Shown one piece after another: positions 5,647-6,210 of a stretch of DNA of 6,210 nt. The stretch is from Methanosarcinaceae archaeon (GTDB lineage: Archaea > Halobacteriota > Methanosarcinia > Methanosarcinales > Methanosarcinaceae). Each line of letters begins with the position of its first letter. The stretch's first letter is position 1. Position numbers and translations under genes: made by a program. The DNA lies in the NCBI GenBank assembly GCA_020793555.1, contig DQIO01000178.1, positions 1 through 6,210 on the forward strand, written 5' to 3'. The notes under the pieces are model-generated. The model saw only the letters and a program-made list of their open reading frames with translations, ran no database searches and had not been told where the DNA came from.

Positions 5647-6210
5647 ACAAAAATCCAATATGACGCTTGAGCCCCGCATTGTGATGCTTATTGCAAAAAA
5701 GGAGTACCGCGAGGTTATGCATGAGAAGACATTCATTCTTTCGGTGTTGATCCAGTTATTTATTGCATCATTTTCAACATTCCTTGTGATCGGGCTGACA
5801 TCATTCTACGACCCGACAGCCCTTGGTGAACTTGATATGGGAAGTACGAAGATCGCAGTTGTAGGCAATAATGATTATGATAGCGAATTGTACCTGTTGC
5901 TGCAGAATAGTGATCTTGCCCCTATTTTGTATGGCGGTTTCTCTGATGCATATACTGCATTCTATGACCGCAAGGTTGATGCTATCCTGATAATCCCTGA
6001 TGAACCACCTGACGGATACGAAACTTTGGATATTGATATCTATCTACCCAGATCTGACCTTAAGGCAACCCTTGTTTCCTTACAACTGAAAGAACCACTT
6101 GAAAAGTTTGAGCAGAGCGTGCGTGACATCAGGACAAAACGAGTGGCAGGATATATACCCCTGAATCTCAATATCGTAGAGAGAACGACAAAAACCTCGT
6201 CAACGTATTT
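5639..6210 (+). CDS. ABC-2 exporter permease, partner subunit (3' partial)
   Basis: The open frame runs to the window end and shows about 190 residues. A short basic N-terminus with an amphipathic AKKEYREVMHEKTF segment leads into TM1 at about 31-53. An extracytoplasmic domain follows, with a KIAVVG strand, an Arg-Lys-Val-Asp-Ala-Ile-Leu-Ile-Ile-Pro stretch and an IYLPRSDLKATLVS segment. This is the layout of the N-terminal half of NatB-type ABC-2 permeases, and it parallels the preceding gene (short cytoplasmic start, TM1, large outside loop with ADLVIIDP). TTG at 5639 is preferred because of the ribosome binding site at 5625-5633; an ATG at 5660 would shorten the protein by seven residues. 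The eight-base overlap with the preceding gene indicates translational coupling, so the two permeases probably form a heterodimer. The exported substrate is unknown, and the ATPase is expected downstream. Confidence 0.8.
   Translation, partial: MAKQKSNMTLEPRIVMLIAKKEYREVMHEKTFILSVLIQLFIASFSTFLVIGLTSFYDPTALGELDMGSTKIAVVGNNDYDSELYLLLQNSDLAPILYGGFSDAYTAFYDRKVDAILIIPDEPPDGYETLDIDIYLPRSDLKATLVSLQLKEPLEKFEQSVRDIRTKRVAGYIPLNLNIVERTTKTSSTY

Overview
The window looks like chromosomal DNA of a cytochrome-containing methanogenic archaeon of the Methanosarcinales (Methanosarcina, Methanolobus, Methanococcoides or a related ANME lineage). The reasons are a CcmE with the archaeal CxxxY haem-binding motif instead of HxxxY, ribosome binding sites matching GGAGGTGAT, AT-rich spacers and two probable TTG starts. 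Genus and species cannot be fixed from the sequence alone.

Left part (1-2777, all plus strand). The last codons of an upstream gene, probably ccmC, are followed by a 40-residue CcmD-like membrane protein, a CcmE haem chaperone, a trans-polyprenyl diphosphate synthase whose chain-length site suggests a product longer than C20, and a radical SAM protein with a C-terminal cysteine-containing Twitch/SPASM-like segment. Cytochrome c maturation beside a long-chain prenyl synthase suggests a respiratory-chain assembly locus: c-type cytochrome on one side and, by inference, the prenyl tail of methanophenazine on the other. The radical SAM enzyme could act in the same pathway, but its substrate cannot be read from sequence. 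It is separated from the synthase by a 115-bp AT-rich spacer that contains an 11-unit hexamer repeat just before its ribosome binding site.

Middle part (2778-3831). The radical SAM gene converges on a minus-strand MscS-type mechanosensitive channel gene. The 155-bp gap holds a hairpin plus U-rich terminator oriented for mscS. The mscS gene starts at TTG and is divergent from the next operon. The 83-bp divergent spacer carries a heptamer repeat closely related in sequence to the hexamer repeat.

Right part (3832-6210, plus strand). Two overlapping genes encode ABC-2 (NatB-like) exporter permeases. The first is a fusion: an ABC-2 permease with a large extracytoplasmic loop, followed by a multi-pass domain with the EExxK, Glu and His signature of PrsW-type intramembrane metalloproteases. 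The second starts at a TTG overlapping the first stop codon and runs off the window. No ATPase is visible; it would be expected downstream or elsewhere. The permease-protease fusion and the paired intergenic repeats are the most unusual features. No stretch of more than 300 bp lacks a gene.
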